This document shows, one piece after another, positions 55,009 to 64,000 of a stretch of DNA of 64,000 nt. The notes under the pieces are model-generated. The model did no database searches and was not told where the DNA came from. It was given only the letters and a program-made list of their open reading frames with translations. Each line of letters starts with the position of its first letter. Within the stretch, counting starts at the first letter, position 1. This DNA is from Mycobacterium sp. MBM (GTDB lineage: Bacteria > Actinomycetota > Actinomycetes > Mycobacteriales > Mycobacteriaceae). The position numbers were made by a program, and so were the translations under genes. The stretch is from assembly GCA_021648845.1 (NCBI GenBank), contig JAKJHY010000006.1:204037-268036 (forward strand), given 5' to 3'.

Positions 55009-55509
55009 ATGGACCAGCTGACCGTATCCATTGTGGCCGCGGAAGAGGGCGGGGGAACCAGTAACTTCCTGGTCCCCAACGGCACCTTTTTCGCTGTGCT
55101 GCTCATCTTCCTGATCACGCTCGGCGTGATCTGGAAGTGGGTGGTGCCGCCGATCAGCAAGGTGCTCGCCGAGCGCGAGGCCATGCTGGCCAAAACTGCC
55201 GCCGACAGCCGCAAGTCGGCTGAGCAGGTGGCAGCCGCTCAGGCCGACTACGACAAGGCCATGGCAGGCGCGCGCGCCGAGGCCTCCGCGCTTCGTGACG
55301 AGGCACGCGCCGAAGGCCGCCAGGTCGTCGATTCGAAGCGGGCCGAGGCCAGCGGTGAAGTCGCCGAGACGGTACGCCAGGCCAACGAGACGCTGTCCCA
55401 ACAGGGTTCAGCTGCTCAAGCCGAGCTGACCTCGTCGGTGGATGGCCTGTCGGCCACCCTGGCGAGCCGCATCCTCGGCGTCGACGTGAATTCGGGACGG
55501 AACAACTAG
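55009..55509 (+). CDS. atpF: ATP synthase subunit b
   Basis: 166 aa: one membrane helix (about 22-45, [20 protein letters not shown]) followed by a long Ala/Glu/Arg coiled coil forming the peripheral stalk. Stop abuts the atpH start. Confidence 0.95.
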   Translation: MDQLTVSIVAAEEGGGTSNFLVPNGTFFAVLLIFLITLGVIWKWVVPPISKVLAEREAMLAKTAADSRKSAEQVAAAQADYDKAMAGARAEASALRDEARAEGRQVVDSKRAEASGEVAETVRQANETLSQQGSAAQAELTSSVDGLSATLASRILGVDVNSGRNN

Positions 55510-56862
55510 ATGTCGACATTCATCGGACAGCTGATCGGCTTCGCCGTCATCGTGTTCATCATCGCCAAATGGGTGGCGCCCCTGGTGAAGGGGTTGATGG
55601 TCAAACAGCAAGAGGCCATCCGCGTCGCCCTGGCCGAGAGCGCTGAGGCGGCAAAGAAACTTGCCGAAGCCGACGCCATGCATGCCAAGGCGCTGGCCGA
55701 CGCCGAGGCCGAGGCCAGCAGCGTCACCGGTGAGGCGAAGCAGGACTCCGAGCGCATCAAGGCTCAGCTGGCCGAGCAGGCCGGCATCGATGCCGAGCGC
55801 ATCAAGGCCCAAGGCGGGCAGCAGGTTCAGCTGCTGCGCCAGCAGCTGGTGCGCGAACTCCGGATGGGCCTGGGTGAAGAGGCCGTCGCCAAGGCCGGCG
55901 AACTGGTGCGTGCCCACGTCTCCGATCCCGCCGCACAGGCGCAGACCGTCGACCGTTTCCTCGACGATCTCGACCAGATGGCCCCGTCGTCGGCGGTGCT
56001 GCAGACCGGTGCGAGCGTCGGGTTGCGGGCGGCCAGCCGTGAGGCGCTGGCCAACCTGGTCGCCGAATTCGACACCCTGGCCGGTACGGACGGCGCCGCA
56101 GGCGGTTTGGATGCCGATGGGCTGACGTCACTGGCGGACGACCTGGCCGGGGTGGCAGGGCTGCTCATCAAACAGACATCGCTGACCAAGCACCTCGCCG
56201 AACCCGCGGACACCGCCGCAGCGAAGGTTGCGCTGGTCGACAAGCTGCTGACCGGCAAGATCGGCGAACCGGCGCTGAAGCTGGTCCGCACCGCCGTATC
56301 CCAGCGCTGGTCCGTCGAGGCGAACCTGATCGACGGAATCGAACACATCGCGCGACTGGCCCTGCTGCAACGCGCACAGGCCGCCAATGAGGTCGACGAG
56401 GTCGAAGACCAACTGTTCCAGTTCGGCCGGGTACTCGACGCCGAGCCCAGGCTGTCCGCGCTGCTGAGCGACTACACCACCGATGCGGCGGGGCGAATCG
56501 CCCTGCTGGACAAAGTGGTCGGCGCCGGGAGCGGCAACAGCACCGCGGCCGCCCTGCTGTCGCAGACCGTCGGTCTGCTCCGCGGGGAACGCGCCGACGA
56601 AGCGGTCATCGATCTCGCCGAGCTTGCCGTGGCCCGCCGCGGCGAGGTCGTCGCGCACGTCAGCGCGGCCGCGGATCTGACCGATGCACAGCGCGATCGG
56701 CTGGCGACCGTGCTGACGCGCATCTACGGGCATCCGGTGTCCGTTCAGTTGCATGTCGATCCGGAACTGCTCGGTGGTCTGTCGATCACCGTCGGTGACG
56801 AAGTGATCGACGGTTCCATCGCGTCCCGCTTGGCTGCAGCGCAGACCCAGCTGCCGGACTGA
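55510..56862 (+). CDS. atpH: ATP synthase b-delta fusion subunit
   Basis: 450 aa, the fused form found in mycobacteria: an N-terminal b-like membrane helix and stalk ([20 protein letters not shown] then a coiled coil to about 165), a linker, and a C-terminal delta domain (about 270-450, [52 protein letters not shown]) that caps F1. Confidence 0.96.
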   Translation: MSTFIGQLIGFAVIVFIIAKWVAPLVKGLMVKQQEAIRVALAESAEAAKKLAEADAMHAKALADAEAEASSVTGEAKQDSERIKAQLAEQAGIDAERIKAQGGQQVQLLRQQLVRELRMGLGEEAVAKAGELVRAHVSDPAAQAQTVDRFLDDLDQMAPSSAVLQTGASVGLRAASREALANLVAEFDTLAGTDGAAGGLDADGLTSLADDLAGVAGLLIKQTSLTKHLAEPADTAAAKVALVDKLLTGKIGEPALKLVRTAVSQRWSVEANLIDGIEHIARLALLQRAQAANEVDEVEDQLFQFGRVLDAEPRLSALLSDYTTDAAGRIALLDKVVGAGSGNSTAAALLSQTVGLLRGERADEAVIDLAELAVARRGEVVAHVSAAADLTDAQRDRLATVLTRIYGHPVSVQLHVDPELLGGLSITVGDEVIDGSIASRLAAAQTQLPD

Positions 56863-56908
56863 CACAGAAGACTTATCACCCAGATCAAAGGTAGGAAGAC
56901 GAAAAACC

Positions 56909-58555
56909 ATGGCAGAGTTGACAATCTCCGCTTCTGATATCGAAGGTGCCATCGAGGGTTACGTATCCTCGTTTTCCGCCGACACCGAGCGGGAAGAGGT
57001 CGGCACCGTGATCGATGCCGGTGACGGCATCGCCCACGTCGAGGGCCTGCCCTCGGTCATGACCCAGGAACTGCTCGAGTTCGAGGGCGGCGTGCTGGGT
57101 GTGGCGCTCAACCTCGACGAGCACAGCGTCGGCGCCGTGATCCTGGGCGAGTTCAACAAGATCCAGGAAGGCCAGCAGGTCAAGCGGACCGGCGAGGTGC
57201 TCTCGGTCCCGGTCGGCGACGCCTTCCTCGGACGCGTGGTCAACCCGCTCGGCCAGCCGATCGACGGCCAGGGCGATATCGCCTCGGACACCCGTCGCGA
57301 ACTGGAACTGCAGGCCCCCTCGGTCGTGCAGCGCCAAGGCGTCGGTGAGCCGCTGCAGACCGGTATCAAGGCCATCGACGCCATGACCCCGATCGGTCGC
57401 GGCCAGCGCCAGCTGATCATCGGTGACCGCAAGACCGGCAAGACCGCAGTCTGCGTGGACACCATCCTGAACCAGCGTCAGGCATGGGAGACCGGCGACC
57501 CGCAGCAGCAGGTGCGCTGCGTGTACGTCGCGATCGGCCAGAAGGGCACCACGATCGCGTCGGTGAAGCGCGCGCTCGAAGAGGGCGGCGCCATGGAGTA
57601 CACCACCATCGTCGCGGCCCCGGCCTCGGATCCCGCCGGCTTCAAGTGGCTGGCGCCCTACACCGGTTCGGCCATCGGGCAGCACTGGATGTACGACGGC
57701 AAGCATGTCCTGATCGTCTTCGACGACCTGACCAAGCAGGCCGATGCCTACCGCGCCATCTCGCTGCTGCTGCGCCGCCCGCCGGGCCGCGAGGCGTTCC
57801 CCGGTGACGTCTTCTACCTGCACTCCCGGCTGCTGGAGCGTTGCGCGAAGCTGTCCGACGAACTCGGTGGCGGTTCGATGACGGGTCTGCCGATCATCGA
57901 GACCAAGGCCAACGACATCTCGGCGTTCATCCCGACCAACGTCATCTCCATCACCGACGGCCAGTGCTTCCTGGAGTCCGACCTGTTCAACCAGGGCGTG
58001 CGTCCGGCCGTCAACGTCGGCGTGTCGGTGTCCCGCGTCGGTGGCGCCGCGCAGATCAAGGCCATGAAAGAGGTGGCGGGTTCGCTGCGTCTGGATCTGT
58101 CGCAGTACCGCGAGCTGGAGGCCTTCGCGGCCTTCGCCTCCGATCTGGACGCGGCCTCCAAGGCCCAGCTGGATCGCGGTGTTCGCCTGGTCGAACTGCT
58201 CAAGCAGCCGCAGTACAGCCCGCTGGCGGTCGAGGATCAGGTCGTCGCGATCTTCCTGGGCACCCAGGGCCACCTGGACTCGGTTCCCGCCGAAGATGTT
58301 TCGCGCTTTGTCGACGAGCTCCTCGAGCACGTGAAGGCCAGCCACTCCGACATCCTCGACGGCATCCGGGAGAGCAAGAAGCTCTCGGAGGAGGCCGAGG
58401 AGAAGCTGGTCAACGTCATCAACGACTTCAAGAAGGGCTTCTCGGCGAGCGACGGGAGTTCCGTCGTGAACGAGGCCGACTCCGAGGCTCTGGATCCCGA
58501 GGATCTGGAGAAGGAATCGGTCAAGGTCCGTAAGCCTGCACCCAAGAAGGCCTAG
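56909..58555 (+). CDS. atpA: ATP synthase subunit alpha
   Basis: 548 aa. P-loop [38 protein letters not shown], and the Arg-finger region [16 protein letters not shown] charged C-terminal extension (about 36 residues, [20 protein letters not shown] at its end) is typical of mycobacteria, where it suppresses ATP hydrolysis. Confidence 0.97.
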   Translation: MAELTISASDIEGAIEGYVSSFSADTEREEVGTVIDAGDGIAHVEGLPSVMTQELLEFEGGVLGVALNLDEHSVGAVILGEFNKIQEGQQVKRTGEVLSVPVGDAFLGRVVNPLGQPIDGQGDIASDTRRELELQAPSVVQRQGVGEPLQTGIKAIDAMTPIGRGQRQLIIGDRKTGKTAVCVDTILNQRQAWETGDPQQQVRCVYVAIGQKGTTIASVKRALEEGGAMEYTTIVAAPASDPAGFKWLAPYTGSAIGQHWMYDGKHVLIVFDDLTKQADAYRAISLLLRRPPGREAFPGDVFYLHSRLLERCAKLSDELGGGSMTGLPIIETKANDISAFIPTNVISITDGQCFLESDLFNQGVRPAVNVGVSVSRVGGAAQIKAMKEVAGSLRLDLSQYRELEAFAAFASDLDAASKAQLDRGVRLVELLKQPQYSPLAVEDQVVAIFLGTQGHLDSVPAEDVSRFVDELLEHVKASHSDILDGIRESKKLSEEAEEKLVNVINDFKKGFSASDGSSVVNEADSEALDPEDLEKESVKVRKPAPKKA

Positions 58556-58562
58556 GTAACCA

Positions 58563-59492
58563 ATGGCAGCCACACTGCGCGAGCTACGCGGACGTATCCG
58601 CTCCGCCGGGTCGATCAAGAAGATCACCAAGGCCCAGGAGCTGATCGCCACGTCGCGGATCGCCAAGGCGCAGGCGCGGGTCGATGCGGCCCGGCCGTAC
58701 AGCACCGAGATCACCGACATGCTCACCGAGCTGGCCAGCGCCAGTGCGCTGGATCACCCGCTGCTCGTCCCACGGGACAACCCGAAGCGGGCCGCCGTGC
58801 TGGTGGTCTCCTCGGACCGCGGGCTGTGCGGTGGGTACAACGCCAACGTGCTGCGCCGTGCCGAGGAACTCTTCTCGCTGCTGCGGGACGAGGGCAAGGA
58901 CCCGGTGTTGTACGTCGTCGGCCGGAAGGCGTTGGGTTACTACAGCTTCCGGCAGCGCGCGGTCGCTGAGTCGTGGACCGGGTTCTCCGAGCGGCCGACC
59001 TACGAGAATGCCAAGGAGATCGCCGACACCCTGGTGGCGGCGTTCATGTCCGGCGCCGACGACGAGGGCGACGACGGCGGTGCTGACGGGATCCTGGGTG
59101 TCGACGAGATCCACATCGTGTCCACCGAGTTCCGGTCCATGCTGTCGCAGACGGCGGCGGCGTTGCGGATTGCCCCGATGGTCGTCGAGTACGTGGGCGA
59201 CGAGGAGCCCGAGGATGGACCGCGCACGCTGTTCTCCTTCGAACCGAGCGCCGAGACGCTGTTCGACGCGCTGCTGCCGCGTTATATCGCCACCCGCGTG
59301 TACGCGGCACTGCTGGAGGCGGCCGCCTCCGAGTCGGCCTCGCGCCGGCGCGCGATGAAGTCGGCCACCGACAACGCCGACGATCTGATCAAGGCACTGA
59401 CGCTGGCGGCCAACCGCGAGCGTCAAGCGCAGATCACCCAGGAAATCAGCGAGATCGTCGGCGGCGCCAACGCGCTGGCCGACGCCAAATAG
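58563..59492 (+). CDS. atpG: ATP synthase subunit gamma
   Basis: 309 aa central shaft: N-terminal helix [32 protein letters not shown]-terminal helix [31 protein letters not shown]. An acidic loop insert ([17 protein letters not shown], about 162-178) matches the mycobacteria-specific gamma loop implicated in coupling. Confidence 0.97.
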   Translation: MAATLRELRGRIRSAGSIKKITKAQELIATSRIAKAQARVDAARPYSTEITDMLTELASASALDHPLLVPRDNPKRAAVLVVSSDRGLCGGYNANVLRRAEELFSLLRDEGKDPVLYVVGRKALGYYSFRQRAVAESWTGFSERPTYENAKEIADTLVAAFMSGADDEGDDGGADGILGVDEIHIVSTEFRSMLSQTAAALRIAPMVVEYVGDEEPEDGPRTLFSFEPSAETLFDALLPRYIATRVYAALLEAAASESASRRRAMKSATDNADDLIKALTLAANRERQAQITQEISEIVGGANALADAK

Positions 59493-59502
59493 GCCGACGT
59501 AA

Positions 59503-60954
<1,452 letters not shown>

Positions 60955-61017
60955 TGGCGCGCGTCAGCGCGAATAGCGTGATGAGCGCTTGCGCGAAGAA
61001 CAGATTGGTGGTGCGGC

Positions 61018-61383
61018 ATGGCTGAACTGGACGTCGAGATCGTCGCCGTCGAGCGCAAGTTGTGGTCGGGCAAGGCCACGTTCGTCTTCACCCGCACCAC
61101 AGCGGGTGAGATCGGCATCCTGCCGCGGCACATCCCGCTGGTAGCCCAGCTGGTCGACGACGCGATGGTGCGCGTCGAGCGTGAGGGCGAGGATGACCTG
61201 CGCATCGCGGTCGACGGGGGATTCCTGTCGGTGACCGAGGGCGGGGTCAGCCTGCTTGTGGAGAACGCACAGTTCGAGTCGGAGATCGACGCCGACGCCG
61301 CCAAGCGGGATTCTGAGTCCGACGACGAAGCCACCGCGGCGTGGGGCCGTGCCCGGCTACGCGCTGTCGGCCAGATCGACTAG
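61018..61383 (+). CDS. atpC: ATP synthase subunit epsilon
   Basis: 121 aa: N-terminal beta sandwich ([42 protein letters not shown]) with a short C-terminal helix pair, as in mycobacterial epsilon. The last atp gene. Confidence 0.95.
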   Translation: MAELDVEIVAVERKLWSGKATFVFTRTTAGEIGILPRHIPLVAQLVDDAMVRVEREGEDDLRIAVDGGFLSVTEGGVSLLVENAQFESEIDADAAKRDSESDDEATAAWGRARLRAVGQID

Positions 61384-61395
61384 TAGGCAACGCCG

Positions 61396-61839
61396 ATGAG
61401 CGCGTCCATGTTTTTCATGGTCGCGCTCGTCGGCGTTTTGCTGCTGGCGGTGGCCGCGCTGGGCTATCGCTTGTGGAAGCTACGCCAGGTGGGCGGTACC
61501 GCCGCCATCCTGCGTGATTTTCCGGCCCAGGGCGGTCAAGGTTGGCGGCACGGGGTGCTGCGCTACCGGGGCGGAGAGGCCGAGTTCTATCGGCTCTCGA
61601 GCGCTCGCTGGTGGCCGGACCGCCGGCTGAGCCGGCTCGGCGTGGAGGTCGTTTCCCGGCGGGCACCGCGCGGCGACGAGTTCGACATCATGACCGAGGA
61701 GATCGTGATCCTGGAGCTGCGCGATGTCAGCCCCGAACGAGGACGCGGATACGAGGTCGCGCTGGACCGTGGCGCCTTGACCGCCTTCACCTCTTGGCTG
61801 GAATCCCGGCCTTCACCGCGGGCGCGGCGGCGGAATTAG
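61396..61839 (+). CDS. DUF2550 membrane protein (Rv1312-like)
   Basis: 147 aa with one N-terminal membrane helix (about 3-25, FFMVALVGVLLLAVAALGYRL) and a basic cytoplasmic domain (GWRHGVLRYRGGEAEFYRLSSARWWPDRRLSRLG). Conserved gene after atpC in mycobacteria, function unknown. Its end overlaps the convergent adenosyltransferase gene by 4 bp. Confidence 0.85.
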   Translation: MSASMFFMVALVGVLLLAVAALGYRLWKLRQVGGTAAILRDFPAQGGQGWRHGVLRYRGGEAEFYRLSSARWWPDRRLSRLGVEVVSRRAPRGDEFDIMTEEIVILELRDVSPERGRGYEVALDRGALTAFTSWLESRPSPRARRRN

Positions 61840-62411
61840 GCTCGCTGCCCGCCGGGTTGCCACTTGACGTCACCGTCCGGGTTGGCCACCCGCGACAGGA
61901 TGAACAGCAGGTCGGACAACCGGTTGAGGTACTTCGCCGGCAGCGCGTTGACCGATTCACCGTGCTGGTCGAGCGCGCGCCATGCCGACCGCTCGGCCCG
62001 ACGAGTGACCGTTCTCGCGACATGAAGCAGCGCCGAGAGCGCGGTGCCACCAGGCAGGATGAACGAGTCGAGCTTCGGCAGGTCCTCGTTGAACTCGTCG
62101 CACCAGCCTTCGAGGCGGTCGATGTAGTCCTGGCGGACCCGCAGGGGCGGGTACTCGGGGTTCTCCACCACTGGCGTGGACAGGTCGGCGCCGGCATCGA
62201 ACAGGTCATTCTGGATCTGTAACAAGACATCGCGGATCCGGGTATCGGGCCGGCCCAGCGACACCGCGACCCCGATGGCCGCATTGGCCTCGTCGCAGTC
62301 CGCGTAGGCCTCCAACCGGGCGTCGTTCTTGGAGACCCTGCTGAAATCACTCAGTCCGGTCGTGCCATCGTCGCCGGTACGGGTATAGATGCGGGTCAGA
62401 TGCACGGCCAT
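61836..62411 (-). CDS. Cob(I)alamin adenosyltransferase, PduO type
   Basis: 191 aa. TRIYTRTGDDGTTGLSDFSRVSKND contains the ATP-binding N-terminal signature; the helical bundle with VARTVTRRAERSAWRAL and YLNRLSDLLFILSRVAN is the conserved corrinoid/ATP site. Transfers adenosyl from ATP to cob(I)alamin. ATG 62411; divergent from murA. Confidence 0.93.
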   Translation of the reverse strand: MAVHLTRIYTRTGDDGTTGLSDFSRVSKNDARLEAYADCDEANAAIGVAVSLGRPDTRIRDVLLQIQNDLFDAGADLSTPVVENPEYPPLRVRQDYIDRLEGWCDEFNEDLPKLDSFILPGGTALSALLHVARTVTRRAERSAWRALDQHGESVNALPAKYLNRLSDLLFILSRVANPDGDVKWQPGGQRA

Positions 62412-62493
62412 GGTTAAACGGTACCGGTCCATCCAGCGCCGATGTGGCCGCAGCGTTCTGTAACCGGCGCCGGCTCTGCTTACACTGACCCGC

Positions 62494-63747
62494 GTGAGCG
62501 ATCGATTCGTGGTGACGGGCGGAAGCCGGTTATCGGGTGAGGTCGCCGTCGGAGGGGCAAAGAACAGTGTGCTCAAGCTGATGGCGGCGACGCTGCTGGC
62601 CGAGGGCACCAGCACGATCACCAATTGCCCCGACATCCTGGACGTTCCGTTGATGGCCGAGGTGCTGCGTGGCCTGGGCGCCACCGTCGAACTCGACGGG
62701 TCGACGGTCCGCATCACTTCGCCCGACGAGGTCAAATACGACGCCGATTTCGCCGCGGTGCGGCAGTTCCGCGCGTCGGTGTGTGTGCTCGGGCCGCTGG
62801 TGGGGCGGGGTAAACGCGCCAAGGTGGCCCTTCCCGGCGGGGACGCGATCGGCTCTCGCCCCCTGGACATGCACCAGTCCGGCCTGCGTCAGCTCGGGGC
62901 CCGGTGCAATATCGAACACGGCTGCGTGGTCGCCGAGGCCGACCACCTGCGCGGCGCGGAAATCCAGCTCGAGTTCCCGTCGGTGGGTGCGACCGAGAAC
63001 ATCCTGATGGCGGCGGTGCTGGCCGAGGGGGTCACGACGATCTACAACGCGGCGCGCGAACCCGATATCGCCGATATCTGCACGATGCTCAATGAGATGG
63101 GCGCCCAGATATCCGGTGCCGGTTCGTCGACGTTGACCATCACCGGGGTGGACCGGCTCTACCCGACCGAGCACCGGGTGATCGGCGACCGCATCGTGTC
63201 GGCCACCTGGGGGATCGCGGCCGCGATGACGCGTGGGGACATCTCGGTGACCGGCGTCGATCCGGCGCATCTACAGCTGGTGTTGCACAAATTGCATGAC
63301 GCCGGCGCGACGGTCACCCAGCACGACAACGGTTTCCGCGTGGTGCAATACGAACGCCCCAAGGCGGTGAACGTGGCCACCTTGCCGTTCCCGGGTTTCC
63401 CGACCGACCTGCAGCCGATGGCGATCGGGCTTGCCTGTATCGCCGAAGGTACGTCCATGATCACGGAGAACGTGTTCGAAGCGCGCTTCCGATTCGTCGA
63501 AGAGATGATCCGGCTGGGCGCCGACGCACGTACCGACGGCCATCATGCCGTCGTGCGAGGTTTACCCCAGCTGTCGAGTGCGCCGGTATGGGCTTCCGAT
63601 ATCCGGGCCGGCGCGGGCCTGGTGCTCGCCGGCCTGGTCGCCGATGGCGATACCGAGGTGCACGACGTCTACCACATCGATCGTGGCTACCCGCTGTTCG
63701 TGGAGAACCTGGTCAGTTTGGGTGCCGAGGTCGAGCGGGTGACCTGA
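62494..63747 (+). CDS. murA: UDP-GlcNAc 1-carboxyvinyltransferase, Asp117 form
   Basis: 417-aa enzyme adding enolpyruvate to UDP-GlcNAc in the first committed step of peptidoglycan synthesis. N-terminal [19 protein letters not shown]; the catalytic loop reads [13 protein letters not shown] with D117 where fosfomycin-sensitive enzymes have Cys. Asp at this position is known to make mycobacterial MurA insensitive to fosfomycin. GTG 62494; precedes the rRNA operon as in other mycobacteria. Confidence 0.97.
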   Translation: MSDRFVVTGGSRLSGEVAVGGAKNSVLKLMAATLLAEGTSTITNCPDILDVPLMAEVLRGLGATVELDGSTVRITSPDEVKYDADFAAVRQFRASVCVLGPLVGRGKRAKVALPGGDAIGSRPLDMHQSGLRQLGARCNIEHGCVVAEADHLRGAEIQLEFPSVGATENILMAAVLAEGVTTIYNAAREPDIADICTMLNEMGAQISGAGSSTLTITGVDRLYPTEHRVIGDRIVSATWGIAAAMTRGDISVTGVDPAHLQLVLHKLHDAGATVTQHDNGFRVVQYERPKAVNVATLPFPGFPTDLQPMAIGLACIAEGTSMITENVFEARFRFVEEMIRLGADARTDGHHAVVRGLPQLSSAPVWASDIRAGAGLVLAGLVADGDTEVHDVYHIDRGYPLFVENLVSLGAEVERVT

Positions 63748-63791
63748 TCTGAGACGGCCGTACCGGAACTTCAGGCCGCTGACCTGGGGAT

Positions 63792-63821
63792 TTGACTTCG
63801 CAACGTCCTTGGCTCTAATCT
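63792..63821 (+). promoter_or_regulatory. Upstream rRNA operon promoter
   Basis: TTGACT (63792-63797) and a TAATCT-type -10 (63816-63821, 18-bp spacer; TCTAAT with 16 bp is an alternative) downstream of murA, as for the rrnA multi-promoter region of mycobacteria. Confidence 0.6.
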
Positions 63822-63856
63822 TCTGAAGTCGCCGCGGAGACGCGAGACAGAGAAGC

Positions 63857-63885
63857 TTGACTCACCGGATCAGATAGTTTAGGCT
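63857..63885 (+). promoter_or_regulatory. Proximal rRNA operon promoter (PCL1-like)
   Basis: TTGACT (63857-63862), 17-bp spacer, TAGGCT (63880-63885). Placement and following sequence match the conserved mycobacterial PCL1 promoter. Confidence 0.75.
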
Positions 63886-64000
63886 GGTGAGGTTGCCCCG
63901 AATCGGGCAGCTTCGACAAAAATGTCTGTTGTTTGAGAACTCAATAGTGTGTTTGGTGGTTTTTGTTTGTTGTTTTTTGGCCATCTTGGTGGGGGACTCC
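63886..64000 (+). promoter_or_regulatory. 16S rRNA operon leader (truncated at window edge)
   Basis: Leader RNA with the short hairpin TGCCC/GGGCA (63894-63909) followed by the conserved mycobacterial antitermination leader containing GTTTGAGAACTCAATAGTG. The 16S rRNA gene should start beyond the right edge. Confidence 0.8.

Noticed and set aside
56885..58726. Long reverse-strand open frame over atpA
   Set aside because: Antisense shadow of a GC-rich core gene; no protein-like features.

Overview
The window is GC-rich actinobacterial DNA that reads as a Mycolicibacterium-type (probably rapid-growing) mycobacterium. The right half carries the mycobacterial order tRNA-Arg, argS, lysA, hom, thrC, thrB, rho, (tetR, fadD), rpmE, prfA, prmC, tsaC, wecA, atpI-B-E-F-H-A-G-D-C, DUF2550, PduO-type adenosyltransferase, murA, then the promoters and leader of a 16S rRNA operon whose gene lies beyond the right edge. 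Mycobacterial signatures include an AtpH that is a b-delta fusion, a C-terminally extended AtpA, a Rho with a long disordered Asn/Arg/Gly-rich insert and a MurA with Asp117 in place of the usual Cys.

Left flank (1-18250): host genes. In order: a universal stress protein, a cysteine hydrolase, a flavin-binding protein, an Rrf2 regulator, a two-component system co-directional with a membrane DUF4097 protein, an F420-type luciferase-like oxidoreductase, two very large secreted multidomain proteins with near-identical export signals (a sugar-dehydrogenase/PKD protein and a beta-propeller/repeat/glycoside-hydrolase protein), a GIY-YIG protein, a glutamine cyclotransferase, an SDR/TetR pair with a clear palindromic operator, and a frameshifted DUF1232 gene.

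Mobile region (18256-37607): three copies of a 23-bp core that equals the T-arm-to-CCA end of tRNA-Arg(CCG) lie at 18256 (one mismatch), 21787 and 37585. The first interval (about 3.5 kb) holds a D12-class adenine methyltransferase, its probable restriction partner and a HEPN-like protein, with no recombinase. The second (about 15.8 kb) is a compact phage-like element: tyrosine integrase, excisionase-like HTH, small early genes, a winged-helix protein, a tape-measure protein, a gp10-like neck protein, HNH nuclease, terminase, portal, protease, HK97 capsid and two head-completion proteins, then two reverse-strand genes beside attR. It has head genes but no tail tube, baseplate, lysis or recognisable repressor gene. 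I read it as a candidate capsid-encoding phage satellite in tandem with an att-flanked restriction-modification islet.

Right flank (37585-64000): amino-acid biosynthesis (lysA, hom, thrC, thrB) coupled by stop/start overlaps, then translation and transcription factors (rho, rpmE, prfA, prmC, tsaC), envelope biosynthesis (wecA, murA) and the complete F1Fo ATP synthase operon. No CRISPR array or insertion sequence was seen.
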